A DNA stretch of 64,000 nucleotides from Polaribacter gangjinensis (GCF_038024125.1 NZ_CP150662.1:2714501-2778500); one strand, 5' to 3'; shown: positions 53,130 to 62,910, numbered from the stretch's first letter. Notes: generated from the sequence alone by a model not told the origin. Translations and numbers: made by a program.

Positions 53130-53501
53130 ATGAATGAGAATGAGTTGTCAAATATCATTATAGGTTGTGCGATTGAAGTTCACAAACAATTAGGTCCTGG
53201 TTTACTTGAATCAGCTTATCAAGAATGTTTATATTTTGAATTAAAGAACAAAGGTTTGGAAGTAATTAAAGAAAAACCAATGCCAATTATTTATAAAGAA
53301 GTAAAATTAGATCACGGATATCGTATTGATTTGCTCGTGGAAAACAAAGTTGTAATCGAAATAAAGTTGGTTGAAATGTTTACAGATGTACACACAGCAC
53401 AGGTTTTAAAATATCTTAAATTGGGTAATTATAAGCTTGGTTTATTGTTAAATTTTCAAGTTACAACTTTAAAAAATGGGCTAAAAAGAATAATTAATTA
53501 A
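53130..53501 (+). CDS. GxxExxY protein (PD-(D/E)XK-like)
   Basis: A 123-residue protein with the name-giving motif in LGPGLLESAYQECLYFELK and a probable nuclease core: HGYRIDLLVENKVVIEIKLV, where Asp and Glu-x-Lys match PD-(D/E)XK. Such proteins are frequent in Bacteroidota intergenic islands; function unproven. It sits next to a repeat block and breaks the run of core genes, so is probably acquired. Confidence 0.88.
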   Translation: MNENELSNIIIGCAIEVHKQLGPGLLESAYQECLYFELKNKGLEVIKEKPMPIIYKEVKLDHGYRIDLLVENKVVIEIKLVEMFTDVHTAQVLKYLKLGNYKLGLLLNFQVTTLKNGLKRIIN

Positions 53502-53520
53502 TAAAATTTAAACTCAATAA

Positions 53521-55278
53521 ATGTATAAAACAATCCAAAAGTTTTTAATTTTTTCAATACTTATTTTATTGCTTTCATGTGCTGGAAATAAAAATACAGC
53601 AACAGATTTTACCACACTTTTTGAAAAATCAAAGGGAACTGAAACTCCTGAATACAAAGAAGTTATCAATTATTACCAGCAGCTTTCAGCTACTTTTGAT
53701 CAAATTTCTATGTTTACTTTTGGTCAAACAGATTCTGGAGAACCTTTGCATTTGGTGGTATATAATCAACAAGGAATTAAAAATATTGATGAAATTAAAA
53801 ATTCGTCAAAAAATAAAATCCTAATAAATAACGGAATTCATCCAGGTGAATCTGATGGTATTGATGCTTCCATGCTCTTGTTGAGAGATTTGGTTCAAAG
53901 CGATTCTTTGAAAAAAAAATATCAAAACTCCATCATTTGCATCATTCCTGTATATAATATTGGAGGAGCTTTGAACAGAAATTCCCACTCACGAACCAAT
54001 CAAAATGGACCTTTAGCATATGGTTTTAGAGGAAATGCCAGAAATTATGATTTGAATCGCGATTTTATAAAACAAGATACCAAAAATGCAGCTGCGTTTG
54101 CGGAGATTTTTCACGCAGTAAATCCGGATGTTTTTATTGATAATCATGTAAGTAATGGTGCTGATTATCAATATGCAATCACACATTTATTTACACAACA
54201 TAACAAATTAGGAGGGAGTTTAGGAACTTTTTTAGAAAAAACAATGCGTCCTGAAATCGAAAATTCGTTGTTGAAAAAAGGCATTGATATTACACCTTAT
54301 GTAAACGTTTGGGGAACAACTCCTGAAGCTGGATTTTCGCAATTTTTTGATTCTCCAAGATATTCTACAGGGTATACAACGCTGTTTCATACGTTGGGTT
54401 TGATGGTGGAAACACACATGTTAAAACCCTATAAAACTAGAGTAGAACAAACCTATGAATTGCTTTTTGCTGCTTTTGATTTTACGGAACGTAATTCTAA
54501 AAAAATCAAAGAATTACGAACAAAAGCAACTCAAGAAATTTTAGCAAAAAAAACCTATCCAATTCAGTATAAAGTTGATGAAGCACAATTCAGAATTTTA
54601 AATTTTAAAGGATTTGAAGGTGAAATGATAGACAGTAAAGTGACTACTGGGAAACGTTTATTTTATGATCAAAACAAACCTTTTGTAAAAGAAATCAAGT
54701 ATTTTGATTCCTTTAAAACGACCAAAGAAATCGAAATTCCGAAAGCGTATATTTTGCAACAAGGTTGGCATGACGTTTTAGAGCGATTGAAAAATAATCA
54801 AATTGAATTCACTCGTTTTGAAAAAGACACGACCATTGTAGTTACTGTAAATCATATCGCTGATTTTAAGACACAAAATTCACCTTATGAAGGGCATTAT
54901 TTGCATTACAACACTTCAGTTTCTAAAAAAACTGAAAATTTCACTTTCAAAAAAGGAGATATTTTCATTCCTACAAATCAACAAGGAATTCGTTATTTAC
55001 TAGAAACCCTAGAAGCAGAAGCTACAGATTCGTTTTTCAATTGGAACTTTTTTGATACGATTTTGCAACAAAAAGAAGGCTATTCTGCCTATGTTTTTGA
55101 GGATATTGCTCATAAAATTTTGATGGAAAATCCGGCTTTACAAAAGCTGTTGGATGAAAAACTAAAATCAGAGGCAGATTTTGCAAAAAATCCAAGAGCA
55201 CAATTGGATTTTGTTTTCAAAAACTCACCGCATTATGAAAAAGCGCATTTGCGTTTACCTATTTTTAAAATATTCTGA
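53521..55278 (+). CDS. M14-family zinc carboxypeptidase lipoprotein
   Basis: 585 residues. Signal peptide with lipobox LLLSC (Cys about 20). Zinc ligands: the HxxE of NNGIHPGESDGIDASML and the later His in DVFIDNHVSNGADYQYA; substrate Arg region GNARNYDLNRDF; general-base Glu in GLMVETHMLKPY. Releases C-terminal residues from peptides in the periplasm or at the surface. The next gene starts 2 bases after its stop. Confidence 0.88.
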   Translation: MYKTIQKFLIFSILILLLSCAGNKNTATDFTTLFEKSKGTETPEYKEVINYYQQLSATFDQISMFTFGQTDSGEPLHLVVYNQQGIKNIDEIKNSSKNKILINNGIHPGESDGIDASMLLLRDLVQSDSLKKKYQNSIICIIPVYNIGGALNRNSHSRTNQNGPLAYGFRGNARNYDLNRDFIKQDTKNAAAFAEIFHAVNPDVFIDNHVSNGADYQYAITHLFTQHNKLGGSLGTFLEKTMRPEIENSLLKKGIDITPYVNVWGTTPEAGFSQFFDSPRYSTGYTTLFHTLGLMVETHMLKPYKTRVEQTYELLFAAFDFTERNSKKIKELRTKATQEILAKKTYPIQYKVDEAQFRILNFKGFEGEMIDSKVTTGKRLFYDQNKPFVKEIKYFDSFKTTKEIEIPKAYILQQGWHDVLERLKNNQIEFTRFEKDTTIVVTVNHIADFKTQNSPYEGHYLHYNTSVSKKTENFTFKKGDIFIPTNQQGIRYLLETLEAEATDSFFNWNFFDTILQQKEGYSAYVFEDIAHKILMENPALQKLLDEKLKSEADFAKNPRAQLDFVFKNSPHYEKAHLRLPIFKIF

Positions 55279-55280
55279 CT

Positions 55281-56384
55281 ATGAAAAAAGTATTATTATT
55301 TGCATTTCTGACAGTTGTATTTAGTGCAAACACCACTAAAATGAAAGCACCAAAAAAAACAACTTTTTTCGTAGGAACTTATACAAATGGCGAAAGCAAA
55401 GGCATTTATCAATATGAAATTGATGAAAGCGGAATTTTAAAAAGCAAAGGTTTGAAAGCAGAAATTAGCAATCCGTCTTTTTTAGCAAAATCCAAAGACG
55501 GAAAAACTTTACTCGCGGTTAATGAAGTTGCGCAAAATGAAACCGGTTTTGTTTCCTCTTTTGCTATTGAAAAAGATTCTTTGATTTTTAAAAGTCAATC
55601 AGAAAGTGGTGGAAATCATCCTTGTTTTGTGGCTATCAATGCTAAAAATCAAGTGTTGGTTGCCAATTATTCTGGAGGAAATGTTGGCTTTTTAGAACTA
55701 ACTTCTGATGGAAAATTATCCAATTTATTAGACGTTCAACAACATTTTGGTAAAGGAACAACCTCAAGACAAGAAGCTCCTCATGCACATTCAGTGTGGT
55801 TTCATCCAGCGAATGACGATATCATTTCAGTAGATTTAGGTACCAATCAATTGTGGATTTCAACGATTGATGCTGTTGAAAAAAAGTTTGTTTTTTCAGG
55901 GCAAAAAACGCTACAAATGGAAACAGCTGCAGGACCAAGACATTTGACTTTTCATCCCAATAAAAAATGGATTTATGTGTTGAATGAACTCAATAATACC
56001 ATTTCTTTGGTTGAAAAAATGCGAAATTCTTACAAAATTTCTGCTACAGTTTCTATGATTCCTAAAGATTATGCAACCTATACCAAAGGTGCAGATATTC
56101 ATGTTTCTAATGATGGGAATTTTTTATATGCTTCCAATCGCGGTCACAATTCAATTACCATTTTTAAAATCAATCATTCAAATGGAACACTTGCTTTGGT
56201 TGGTTTTGAATCTGTAAAAGGAGAAACGCCCAGAAATTTTAGTCTAACTCCAGATAATAAATTTTTAATAGTTGCTAATCAAGATACCAATAATATTGTC
56301 AGTTTTCAACGAGATTCCAAAACAGGAAAATTGACATTTGTTAGTGAAATTTCAGCGCCAAATCCGGTTTGTGTGTTGTTTTAA
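55281..56384 (+). CDS. Lactonase-family seven-bladed propeller (6-phosphogluconolactonase-like)
   Basis: 367 residues with a short hydrophobic start (signal peptide likely) and repeated propeller blades: FFVGTYTNGESKGIYQYEID, NHPCFVAINAKNQVLVANYS, RHLTFHPNKKWIYVLNELNN, ADIHVSNDGNFLYASNRGHN. Matches the YbhE-like lactonase family; true substrate unknown. Co-transcribed with the M14 peptidase. Confidence 0.88.
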   Translation: MKKVLLFAFLTVVFSANTTKMKAPKKTTFFVGTYTNGESKGIYQYEIDESGILKSKGLKAEISNPSFLAKSKDGKTLLAVNEVAQNETGFVSSFAIEKDSLIFKSQSESGGNHPCFVAINAKNQVLVANYSGGNVGFLELTSDGKLSNLLDVQQHFGKGTTSRQEAPHAHSVWFHPANDDIISVDLGTNQLWISTIDAVEKKFVFSGQKTLQMETAAGPRHLTFHPNKKWIYVLNELNNTISLVEKMRNSYKISATVSMIPKDYATYTKGADIHVSNDGNFLYASNRGHNSITIFKINHSNGTLALVGFESVKGETPRNFSLTPDNKFLIVANQDTNNIVSFQRDSKTGKLTFVSEISAPNPVCVLF

Positions 56385-56427
56385 GTTCAAAGTTTAAACT
56401 TCAAAATTTCGAGTTAAAAATCATAAA

Positions 56428-56889
56428 ATGAAAACAAATTTATCAATAAACGGAAAAAATTATCCAGTGGAAGCTCCAGAAGAGATGCCACTTTTATGGG
56501 TAATTAGAGATATCATTGGTTTGACAGGAACTAAATTTGGATGTGGAGTTGGGCAATGTAGTGCTTGTTCAATTTTGGTTGATGGAATTTTGATAAAATC
56601 TTGCAGCATGCCACTTTCATTCGGAATTGGAAAAGAAATTACCACTATTGAAGGAACTACAGTTAATTTAGAAATTTTACGTGAAGCATGGCAAGAAGGC
56701 AATGTACCACAATGCGGTTATTGTCAATCAGGGCAATTGATAGCTGCAACTTTTTTGTTAGAAAACAATGCAAATCCAACTGATGAAGATATTGACAATG
56801 CTATGAGTGGAAATATTTGCAGATGTGGCACCTATTCAAGAATTAGAAAGGCAATTCATAAAGTTGTAGCACTAAAAAATCAAGGATAA
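56428..56889 (+). CDS. 2Fe-2S subunit of a molybdenum hydroxylase (IorA-like)
   Basis: 153 residues with two 2Fe-2S clusters: plant-type CGVGQCSACSILVDG plus a later Cys in IKSCSMPL, and the helical-domain CGYCQSGQ...ICRCGTYSRIRKA. Passes electrons from the molybdenum subunit encoded next (1-base overlap). Confidence 0.94.
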   Translation: MKTNLSINGKNYPVEAPEEMPLLWVIRDIIGLTGTKFGCGVGQCSACSILVDGILIKSCSMPLSFGIGKEITTIEGTTVNLEILREAWQEGNVPQCGYCQSGQLIAATFLLENNANPTDEDIDNAMSGNICRCGTYSRIRKAIHKVVALKNQG

Positions 56890-59105
56890 TGGGTACTATT
56901 CAAAAAATTAATCGCAGAGATTTTGTCAAACTTTTTGGATTGACTTCTACAGGAATTATTTTGGGATGTAACATTTCATCAGACAAAAAAGAGTTTATTC
57001 CGACTTCGGATGAAAATTCATTTAGTCCCAATGTATTCATCCAAATTCAAAAAAATGGAAACATCACCTTGATGGCTTCTCGTTCTGAAATGGGACAAGG
57101 AATCAGAACTTCTTTGGCATCAGCAATTGCCGATGAAATGGAAGCTGATTGGAAGTATATCACTGTAAAACAAGCAATTGGGCATGAAAAATATGGCAAT
57201 CAAAATACAGATGGTTCTAGAAGTGTACGAACTATTTTAGAGCCAATGCGCAAAATGGGAGCCACTGCAAAAATGATGTTGATTGCTGCTGCTGCTCAAA
57301 AATGGAATATTTCTGACAAAGATTGTAAAGCCGAAAATCATTTTATCATTAATCAAAAAACAAGTGAAAAAATATTCTTTGGAGATTTGATTGAGATCGC
57401 AACAAAAATGCCAATTCCTGCTGAAAATTCTCTTAAATTGAAAAAAGTTGAAGATTTTAAATACATTGGAAAAACCTTAAAAAGTGTTGATTTAAAAGAC
57501 TTTACACATGGAACTGCTAAATATGGAATGGATATTCGCATTCCGAATATGAAATTTGCAGCAATTGCAAGATGTCCCGTAACTTTTGGAACTGTAAAAA
57601 GTTTTAATTGTTCAGATGCTGAAAAAATTTCAGGAGTTGAAAAAGTCATTCAATTAGATAGAATTGTACCTCCAATTGGTCAATTTTTTGGCGCTTTAGG
57701 AGGCGTTGCTGTAATTGCCAATAATACTTGGGCTGCTTTTCAAGGTAAATTGAGTTTGGAAATTGAATGGAATTATGGTGAAAATCACTCTTTTGATTCT
57801 CAGAAATTTTCTGAAATCTTGACTCAAAGAGTACATGAAACTGATAAATTAGTTCCAGGAAGTAAAGGAAATGTATCAAAAGCATTCTCTGAAGCTGATA
57901 AAACGATTGAAGCAACATACCAGGTTCCTTTTTTAGTGCACACTCCAATGGAAGTTCCGAATGCAACAGCTTGGTTTCAAGGAAATAAAGTAGAAGTTTG
58001 GGCTCCAGTACAAGATCCACAAACAGCTAGAGCAGAAATTGCCCATTTTTTTGAAATCCCTTTAGAAAATATTACTGTAAATGTTACTTTTTTAGGAGGT
58101 GGTTTTGGACGAAAATCCAAATCAGATTTTGTAGTGGAAGCCGTTGCCTTATCCAAAAAAATAAATGCACCCGTTCAAGTTATTTGGACACGCGAAGATG
58201 ATGTAAAACACAGTTTTTATCATGCAACAAGTATGCAATATCTCAAAGGAAGCATCAATAAAAAAGGTCAAGTTTCTGGGTGGTTGCAACGAGTTGCTTT
58301 GCCATCAATTGTCTCCTCATTCAAACCATTATCTGATTATGCTTCTGGATTTGAATTGAATCAAGGATTTACCAATAATCCTTATGATATCGAAAATTTT
58401 AGATTGGAAAATGTAAAAGCGGAAGCACATTTGCGAATAGGTTGGATGCGTTCAGTGGTGCATATTCATAGCGGATTTGCCAACAATTCTTTTGTGGATG
58501 AATTGGCTTTTGCAGCCCAAAAAAATCCTGTTGATTTTCAATTGGAATTGATTGGAAAAGATCGAATGATTCAAGGAAAATCAGATTTTCCTTACGATTC
58601 AAAACGCATGAAGAAGGTGTTGGAAAATACTGCGAAAATATCAGACTTTAAAAGAAAACGTCCTGAAAATCATGGAATTGGAGTTGCAGTTCATTATAGT
58701 TTTTACAGCTATGTTGCTACAGCAGTTGAAGTTTCAGTAATCAATGGAAATTTAAAAGTAGAACAAGTTTGGACAACCATAGATTGTGGTTTGGTTTTGA
58801 ATAAAGACAACGTAATCAACCAGTTAGAAGGTGCCGCAATTTTCGGAATTTCATTGGCATTATTTGGTAAAATCACTGCAAAAGAAGGTGCTGTAGAGCA
58901 GTATAACTTTTTTGATTATCAAATGACCCGAATGAAAGATGCACCTAAAATATCAGTTGAAATTATTGAAGCCATGAATGAACCTGCCACTGGAGTTGGA
59001 GAACCTGGCGTACCTGTAATGGCTCCTGCAATTTGCAATGCAATTTTTAATGCTACAGGAAAAAGAATTAGAACTTTGCCAATAATGGATTTTGGACTTA
59101 GTTAA
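56889..59105 (+). CDS. Molybdopterin-binding aldehyde/isoquinoline oxidoreductase large subunit (IorB-like)
   Basis: 738 residues. The N terminus has a twin-arginine-like signal (INRRDFVKLFGLTSTGIILGC) that may also be lipid-modified. It then shows the xanthine-dehydrogenase-type cofactor domain: MASRSEMGQGIRTSLASAIA, TFLGGGFGRKSKSDFVVEA, GVAVHYSFYSYVATAVEV and EPATGVGEPGVPVMAPAICN. Exported oxidoreductase for an aldehyde or N-heterocycle; substrate unknown. No cofactor maturation genes nearby. Confidence 0.92.
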   Translation: MGTIQKINRRDFVKLFGLTSTGIILGCNISSDKKEFIPTSDENSFSPNVFIQIQKNGNITLMASRSEMGQGIRTSLASAIADEMEADWKYITVKQAIGHEKYGNQNTDGSRSVRTILEPMRKMGATAKMMLIAAAAQKWNISDKDCKAENHFIINQKTSEKIFFGDLIEIATKMPIPAENSLKLKKVEDFKYIGKTLKSVDLKDFTHGTAKYGMDIRIPNMKFAAIARCPVTFGTVKSFNCSDAEKISGVEKVIQLDRIVPPIGQFFGALGGVAVIANNTWAAFQGKLSLEIEWNYGENHSFDSQKFSEILTQRVHETDKLVPGSKGNVSKAFSEADKTIEATYQVPFLVHTPMEVPNATAWFQGNKVEVWAPVQDPQTARAEIAHFFEIPLENITVNVTFLGGGFGRKSKSDFVVEAVALSKKINAPVQVIWTREDDVKHSFYHATSMQYLKGSINKKGQVSGWLQRVALPSIVSSFKPLSDYASGFELNQGFTNNPYDIENFRLENVKAEAHLRIGWMRSVVHIHSGFANNSFVDELAFAAQKNPVDFQLELIGKDRMIQGKSDFPYDSKRMKKVLENTAKISDFKRKRPENHGIGVAVHYSFYSYVATAVEVSVINGNLKVEQVWTTIDCGLVLNKDNVINQLEGAAIFGISLALFGKITAKEGAVEQYNFFDYQMTRMKDAPKISVEIIEAMNEPATGVGEPGVPVMAPAICNAIFNATGKRIRTLPIMDFGLS

Positions 59106-59217
59106 AAATATTTTTTAACACTCTTAAACTTGTTTCTTGATACAAATAATCATAGATTCGTGGTTATTATCATAATAGAAAAAACCCCCATTTCAAATGT
59201 TACAAAAATTGTAAACT

Positions 59218-60420
59218 ATGATAAAACCAGCACTTCATATCAATGAAAAAGAAAGAATTAAAGAACTTGAATCTTATAATATTCTTGATACCCTTCCTGA
59301 AGATGATTATGACAGTATTGTTGCTATTGCCGCAGAAATTTGCAACACGGATATTTCTTTAATTTCTCTGATTGATAGAGATCGTCAGTGGTTTAAATCA
59401 AAAATTGGACTTACGGTTGATGAAACTTCGAGAGATGTATCTTTTTGTGCACATGCAATCAATGATGAAAAAAATACTTTTATTGTTGAGGATGCTAAAC
59501 TTGATGAACGTTTTTTTGACAATCCTCTAGTAACAGGTCCTCCCAAAATATCTTTTTATGCAGGAGTCCCTTTGGTTAGTGATCACGGACTTCCTTTAGG
59601 AACATTGTGTGTGTTAGATGAAAAACCTAAAAAATTAACGGAACGTCAATTAAAATCATTAAATGCATTGGCAACGCAGGTAATGAACACTCTGAATCTT
59701 AGAAAAAATAATATTGAACTCGAAAATATCTTAAAAAAATTAGAAATTAGAAACGAAGAATTGGAGCGATTTGCCTATGTTGCTGCTCACGATTTAAAAT
59801 CTCCATTACTCAGTATTTCTGGATTAACACAATTGTTTTCACACAAATACCAATCAATTATTGATGTGCAAGGGTTGGAAATTTTAGGTCATATTGAAAA
59901 TTCTTCTGAGAAATTAAGAACGTTGATTGATGGATTGTTGGAGTATAGCAAAAGTGAAAATGTATTGCAACAAGAAAAATCTGATATTGATATTGAGAAT
60001 TTACAATCTGATTTCAAGAGTCTTTTTCGTTATGAAAATGATCTAAAAATCACATTTACCTCTACTCTTAAAACAATTTATACCAATAAAGCCGCTCTGA
60101 GCCAAATTTTAATAAACCTAATAACAAATGCCATAAAATATAACGATAAAAATTTTATTGAAATTGAAGTAGGAATTTCTGCTACAGATAGGTTTTATGA
60201 AATTTTTGTTCAAGATAATGGACCAGGAATTCCTGCAGAATTTCAAGAGAAGGTTTTTCAAATTTTTAAAGTAATTGCAGGTAAAGATAGATATGGAAAA
60301 CCCGGTAATGGAATTGGTTTAGCAACTGTTAAAAAAATGGTTGAAAATAGTGGAGGCACTATTCAACTTCAATCAGCCGTGGGTAAAGGAGCAAAATTCA
60401 TTTTTACACTTGAAAAATAG
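59218..60420 (+). CDS. GAF-domain sensor histidine kinase
   Basis: 400 residues, soluble. GAF domain (about 25-165: ISLISLIDRDRQWFKSKIGL), coiled coil, HisKA with the phospho-His in ERFAYVAAHDLKSPLLSISG, and HATPase_c with N box LINLITNAIKYND, G boxes VQDNGPGIPAEFQ and GNGIGLATVKKMVE. No response regulator is adjacent, so it is an orphan kinase. Ligand unknown. Confidence 0.92.
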   Translation: MIKPALHINEKERIKELESYNILDTLPEDDYDSIVAIAAEICNTDISLISLIDRDRQWFKSKIGLTVDETSRDVSFCAHAINDEKNTFIVEDAKLDERFFDNPLVTGPPKISFYAGVPLVSDHGLPLGTLCVLDEKPKKLTERQLKSLNALATQVMNTLNLRKNNIELENILKKLEIRNEELERFAYVAAHDLKSPLLSISGLTQLFSHKYQSIIDVQGLEILGHIENSSEKLRTLIDGLLEYSKSENVLQQEKSDIDIENLQSDFKSLFRYENDLKITFTSTLKTIYTNKAALSQILINLITNAIKYNDKNFIEIEVGISATDRFYEIFVQDNGPGIPAEFQEKVFQIFKVIAGKDRYGKPGNGIGLATVKKMVENSGGTIQLQSAVGKGAKFIFTLEK

Positions 60421-60436
60421 TTTTCAGTTTTAAAAA

Positions 60437-61042
60437 TTACTCGTTGAATCTTTGTAAATAGTTTTCATAAACCATTTTTATGTTGGAATAGGTGTTTTTA
60501 AAAACCATTTCAATTTCATTACTGTTCTTAAAAGCAACCTCTGTAATTCCCTCTTCTAATTGAGGAATAAGTTTTTTGGAATCATCAGAATGCATCAAAA
60601 ACCAATGAGTTTCTTTCAATTTGATGCCATCAAGAAAATAAATGTGATACGTTGTTATTAATTTTTGAATGATAGATAATTGTTCAATTCCACATTCTTC
60701 TTCAACTTCTCTAATTGCTGCATTTTCCGTACTCTCATTTTTTTCGATATGTCCTTTTGGTAAATCCCATACATTGTTTCGGTAAATAAAAAGCACTTCT
60801 TTGTTTGGATTGATTACCAAACCTCCAGCTGCTTTAACTACATCAAAATGGGTTAAAAATAATTTCCAATCATCTTCTAAATCAGTAGTATATAAATTAA
60901 TACCTTTAAAATCATCGTTTTTTAGCTTGTGAATTACTTCATCAATCACAGTATTTTTAAATACATATACAGGAAAATTATTTTCTTTTTTTGAAGAAGA
61001 TGTGATAATTATTGGCTTATCATTTATAAAAACTTTATACAT
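60437..61042 (-). CDS. NUDIX hydrolase
   Basis: About 201 residues from the ATG at 61042 (MYKVFINDKP; upstream in-frame codons lie inside pyrE). The Nudix box is complete: GHIEKNESTENAAIREVEEE followed by CGI, i.e. Gx5Ex7REVxEExGI. The N-terminal ~65 residues are extra to the fold. Probably a nucleotide or dinucleotide polyphosphate pyrophosphohydrolase. Divergent from pyrE with only 7 bases between start codons. Confidence 0.9.
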   Translation of the reverse strand: MYKVFINDKPIIITSSSKKENNFPVYVFKNTVIDEVIHKLKNDDFKGINLYTTDLEDDWKLFLTHFDVVKAAGGLVINPNKEVLFIYRNNVWDLPKGHIEKNESTENAAIREVEEECGIEQLSIIQKLITTYHIYFLDGIKLKETHWFLMHSDDSKKLIPQLEEGITEVAFKNSNEIEMVFKNTYSNIKMVYENYLQRFNE

Positions 61043-61045
61043 TTG
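61038..61045 (+). promoter_or_regulatory. Candidate pyrE -7 element overlapping the NUDIX start codon
   Basis: TACATTTG (TAnnTTTG) ends 5 bases before the pyrE ATG at 61050 and contains the NUDIX start codon in reverse (61042-61040). A TTG at 61012-61014 is 23 bases upstream, longer than usual. Confidence 0.45.
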
Positions 61046-61049
61046 TGAT

Positions 61050-61691
61050 ATGATTATGAACAAAGATACAGCAAAAAAAACTGCCGAACTTTTATTGCAA
61101 ATTAAAGCAATAAAATTGAGTCCAAACAAACCTTTTACTTGGGCTTCTGGCTGGAAATCTCCTATTTATTGTGACAATAGATTGACACTTTCTTACCCCC
61201 CTGTACGAGTTTTTATTAAGGAAGAAATCGCTAAAATTGTCGAATTACAGTATGGAAAACCAGATATTATTGCAGGTGTTGCCACAGGCGCTATTGCTAT
61301 GGGGGTTTTGGTTGCTCAGCAATTGGGCGTTCCGTTTGTGTATGTGAGACCTGAGCCTAAAAAACATGGTAGACAAAACCAAGTGGAAGGTCATTTAGAA
61401 AAAGGACAAAATGTAGTTGTTATTGAAGATTTGATCAGTACAGGAAATAGTAGTTTGCAAGCTGTTGATGCATTGAAAGATGCAGGTGCAGTTATCAAAG
61501 GAATGGTAGCTATTTTTACATATGGATTTGATGTTGCAACAAAAAATTTCAACGATAAAAACGTAAATCTGGTCACATTAAGTAATTATCAATATTTGTT
61601 AGAGCAAGCTTTGGATAGTAATTATATTAATGAAAATGAGTTAGTTACATTAAAAGAATGGAGTTCAAATCCTAGTGATTGGAAACAATAA
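61050..61691 (+). CDS. pyrE: Orotate phosphoribosyltransferase
   Basis: About 213 residues from ATG 61050 (MIMNKDTAKKTAELL); ATG 61056 is the alternative. PRPP-binding loop VVVIEDLISTGNSSLQAVDA; FTWASGWKSPIYCDNRLTLS binds orotate; YVRPEPKKHGRQNQVEGHL is the flexible loop. Makes OMP in pyrimidine synthesis. Followed by an SRPBCC protein 12 bases on. Confidence 0.95.
   Translation: MIMNKDTAKKTAELLLQIKAIKLSPNKPFTWASGWKSPIYCDNRLTLSYPPVRVFIKEEIAKIVELQYGKPDIIAGVATGAIAMGVLVAQQLGVPFVYVRPEPKKHGRQNQVEGHLEKGQNVVVIEDLISTGNSSLQAVDALKDAGAVIKGMVAIFTYGFDVATKNFNDKNVNLVTLSNYQYLLEQALDSNYINENELVTLKEWSSNPSDWKQ
61061..61068 (-). promoter_or_regulatory. Candidate NUDIX -7 element inside the pyrE coding region
   Basis: Minus strand TATCTTTG, 18 bases before the NUDIX ATG. 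The two divergent promoters thus lie within each other's genes. Confidence 0.4.
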
Positions 61692-61703
61692 AATATATAA
61701 ATT

Positions 61704-62093
61704 ATGAATATTAATGGCAAAAAAGTAGTAGTTCAAAAATCGCAACAAGCGTTGTATGAATTTTTATCAGATTTGAAGAATTTTGAAAAATTAATGCCAG
61801 ATTCTATTCAGAAATTTGAAGTTGATGGCGATTCTTTTTTATTCGGATTGAAAGGTATGCCTGAAATTCGATTGATTTTAAAAGAAAAAACTCCTTATTC
61901 GAACATTACTTTAGGCGCTGCAAGTAGTAAACTAGATTTTCATTTAGTTGCTGATATCACTGCAATTGATGCCAATTCTTGTGAAGCTCAATTAGATTTT
62001 AATGGCGAATTCAATATGATGATGGCAATGATGGTAAAAAAACCATTGACTACTTTTATTGAAACCTTGACAGAAAATATGGAAAAACTTTAA
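61704..62093 (+). CDS. SRPBCC-fold (START-like) protein
   Basis: 129 residues with the pattern of the polyketide cyclase/START superfamily: VVVQKSQQALYEFLSDLKNF, EKLMPDSIQKFEVDGDSFLF and a long C-terminal helix (PLTTFIETLTENMEKL). Ligand unknown. In the pyrE operon; its stop overlaps the convergent birA stop by 4 bases. Confidence 0.8.
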   Translation: MNINGKKVVVQKSQQALYEFLSDLKNFEKLMPDSIQKFEVDGDSFLFGLKGMPEIRLILKEKTPYSNITLGAASSKLDFHLVADITAIDANSCEAQLDFNGEFNMMMAMMVKKPLTTFIETLTENMEKL

Positions 62094-62821
62094 GCAAAGG
62101 AAATTTCCTTAATACCAAATTCTCTTTTAGTTTCATTTTCAAGTTCGATAATGATATTGCCTGTTTCGGAAATTCCTCTTATGATTCCTAAAAATAATTC
62201 GTTTTCGGTGTTTTTAAACATCATTGCTTTGTGAATTTGATAGAGTACTTTTAGATAGTTATCTTCTAACATTTGGTACTTTTTCTCAGATAAAATCAGT
62301 AACTGATTCTGTAATTCAAAACAAATATCTTTGAGTAAATTATCTAACTCAACATCTTTGTGCAAAAGGTTTTTCAAAGAAGTAACATTTTTTAAAGTTT
62401 CTGAAAATCTTTCTTGATTTACATTGAGTCCAATTCCAATGATTGAATTTTGAATACTATTTTTTTGAATGGAATTTTCAATCAAAATGCCACATAATTT
62501 CTTATTTCCTGACACAATGTCATTTGGCCATTTGATAGCCAAATTTGGAATATTTTTATTTTTTAGGACAGAAAAAATCGATAAACTTACTGCGTAATTC
62601 AAATATTTTTTATTGCTAATATCCAGATTTAAATCACATAAATAAACACTAAAAGTGAGGTTTTTATTGGGTTCAGAAACCCATGAACTCTCTTGTTGTC
62701 CTCTGCCATTTGTTTGATTTTCGGTAACCACAATTGTAAAGTTCTCTAGGATGGTGTTTTTAGACAAATCTTTTAGAAAAGTATTTGTAGAGTTAATGGC
62801 ATTAAGTTTGATTAATTTCAA
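62090..62821 (-). CDS. birA: Biotin--[acetyl-CoA-carboxylase] ligase
   Basis: 243 residues: a catalytic BirA domain without the N-terminal DNA-binding domain (class I). NSTNTFLKDL, ENQTNGRGQQESSWVSEPNK (biotinyl-AMP loop) and LAIKWPNDIVSGNKKLCGIL are diagnostic. Attaches biotin to the BCCP of acetyl-CoA carboxylase. Divergent from rsfS. Confidence 0.94.
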   Translation of the reverse strand: MKLIKLNAINSTNTFLKDLSKNTILENFTIVVTENQTNGRGQQESSWVSEPNKNLTFSVYLCDLNLDISNKKYLNYAVSLSIFSVLKNKNIPNLAIKWPNDIVSGNKKLCGILIENSIQKNSIQNSIIGIGLNVNQERFSETLKNVTSLKNLLHKDVELDNLLKDICFELQNQLLILSEKKYQMLEDNYLKVLYQIHKAMMFKNTENELFLGIIRGISETGNIIIELENETKREFGIKEISFA

Positions 62822-62879
62822 TCTGTTAAATTAAGTGTAAAGTAGTTCAATATTAAGCAAATTTGTCGCAAAAAAATAA

Positions 62880-62887
62880 TAACTTTG
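62880..62887 (+). promoter_or_regulatory. Candidate -7 element of rsfS-ftsH
   Basis: TAACTTTG (TAnnTTTG), 23 bases before the rsfS ATG at 62911. Confidence 0.4.
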
Positions 62888-62910
62888 CGCAAAATTTTAG
62901 TAAAAAATTA

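Noticed and set aside
61043..61129. N-terminal extension of the NUDIX protein
   Set aside because: It lies opposite the conserved pyrE start and contains no Nudix feature.
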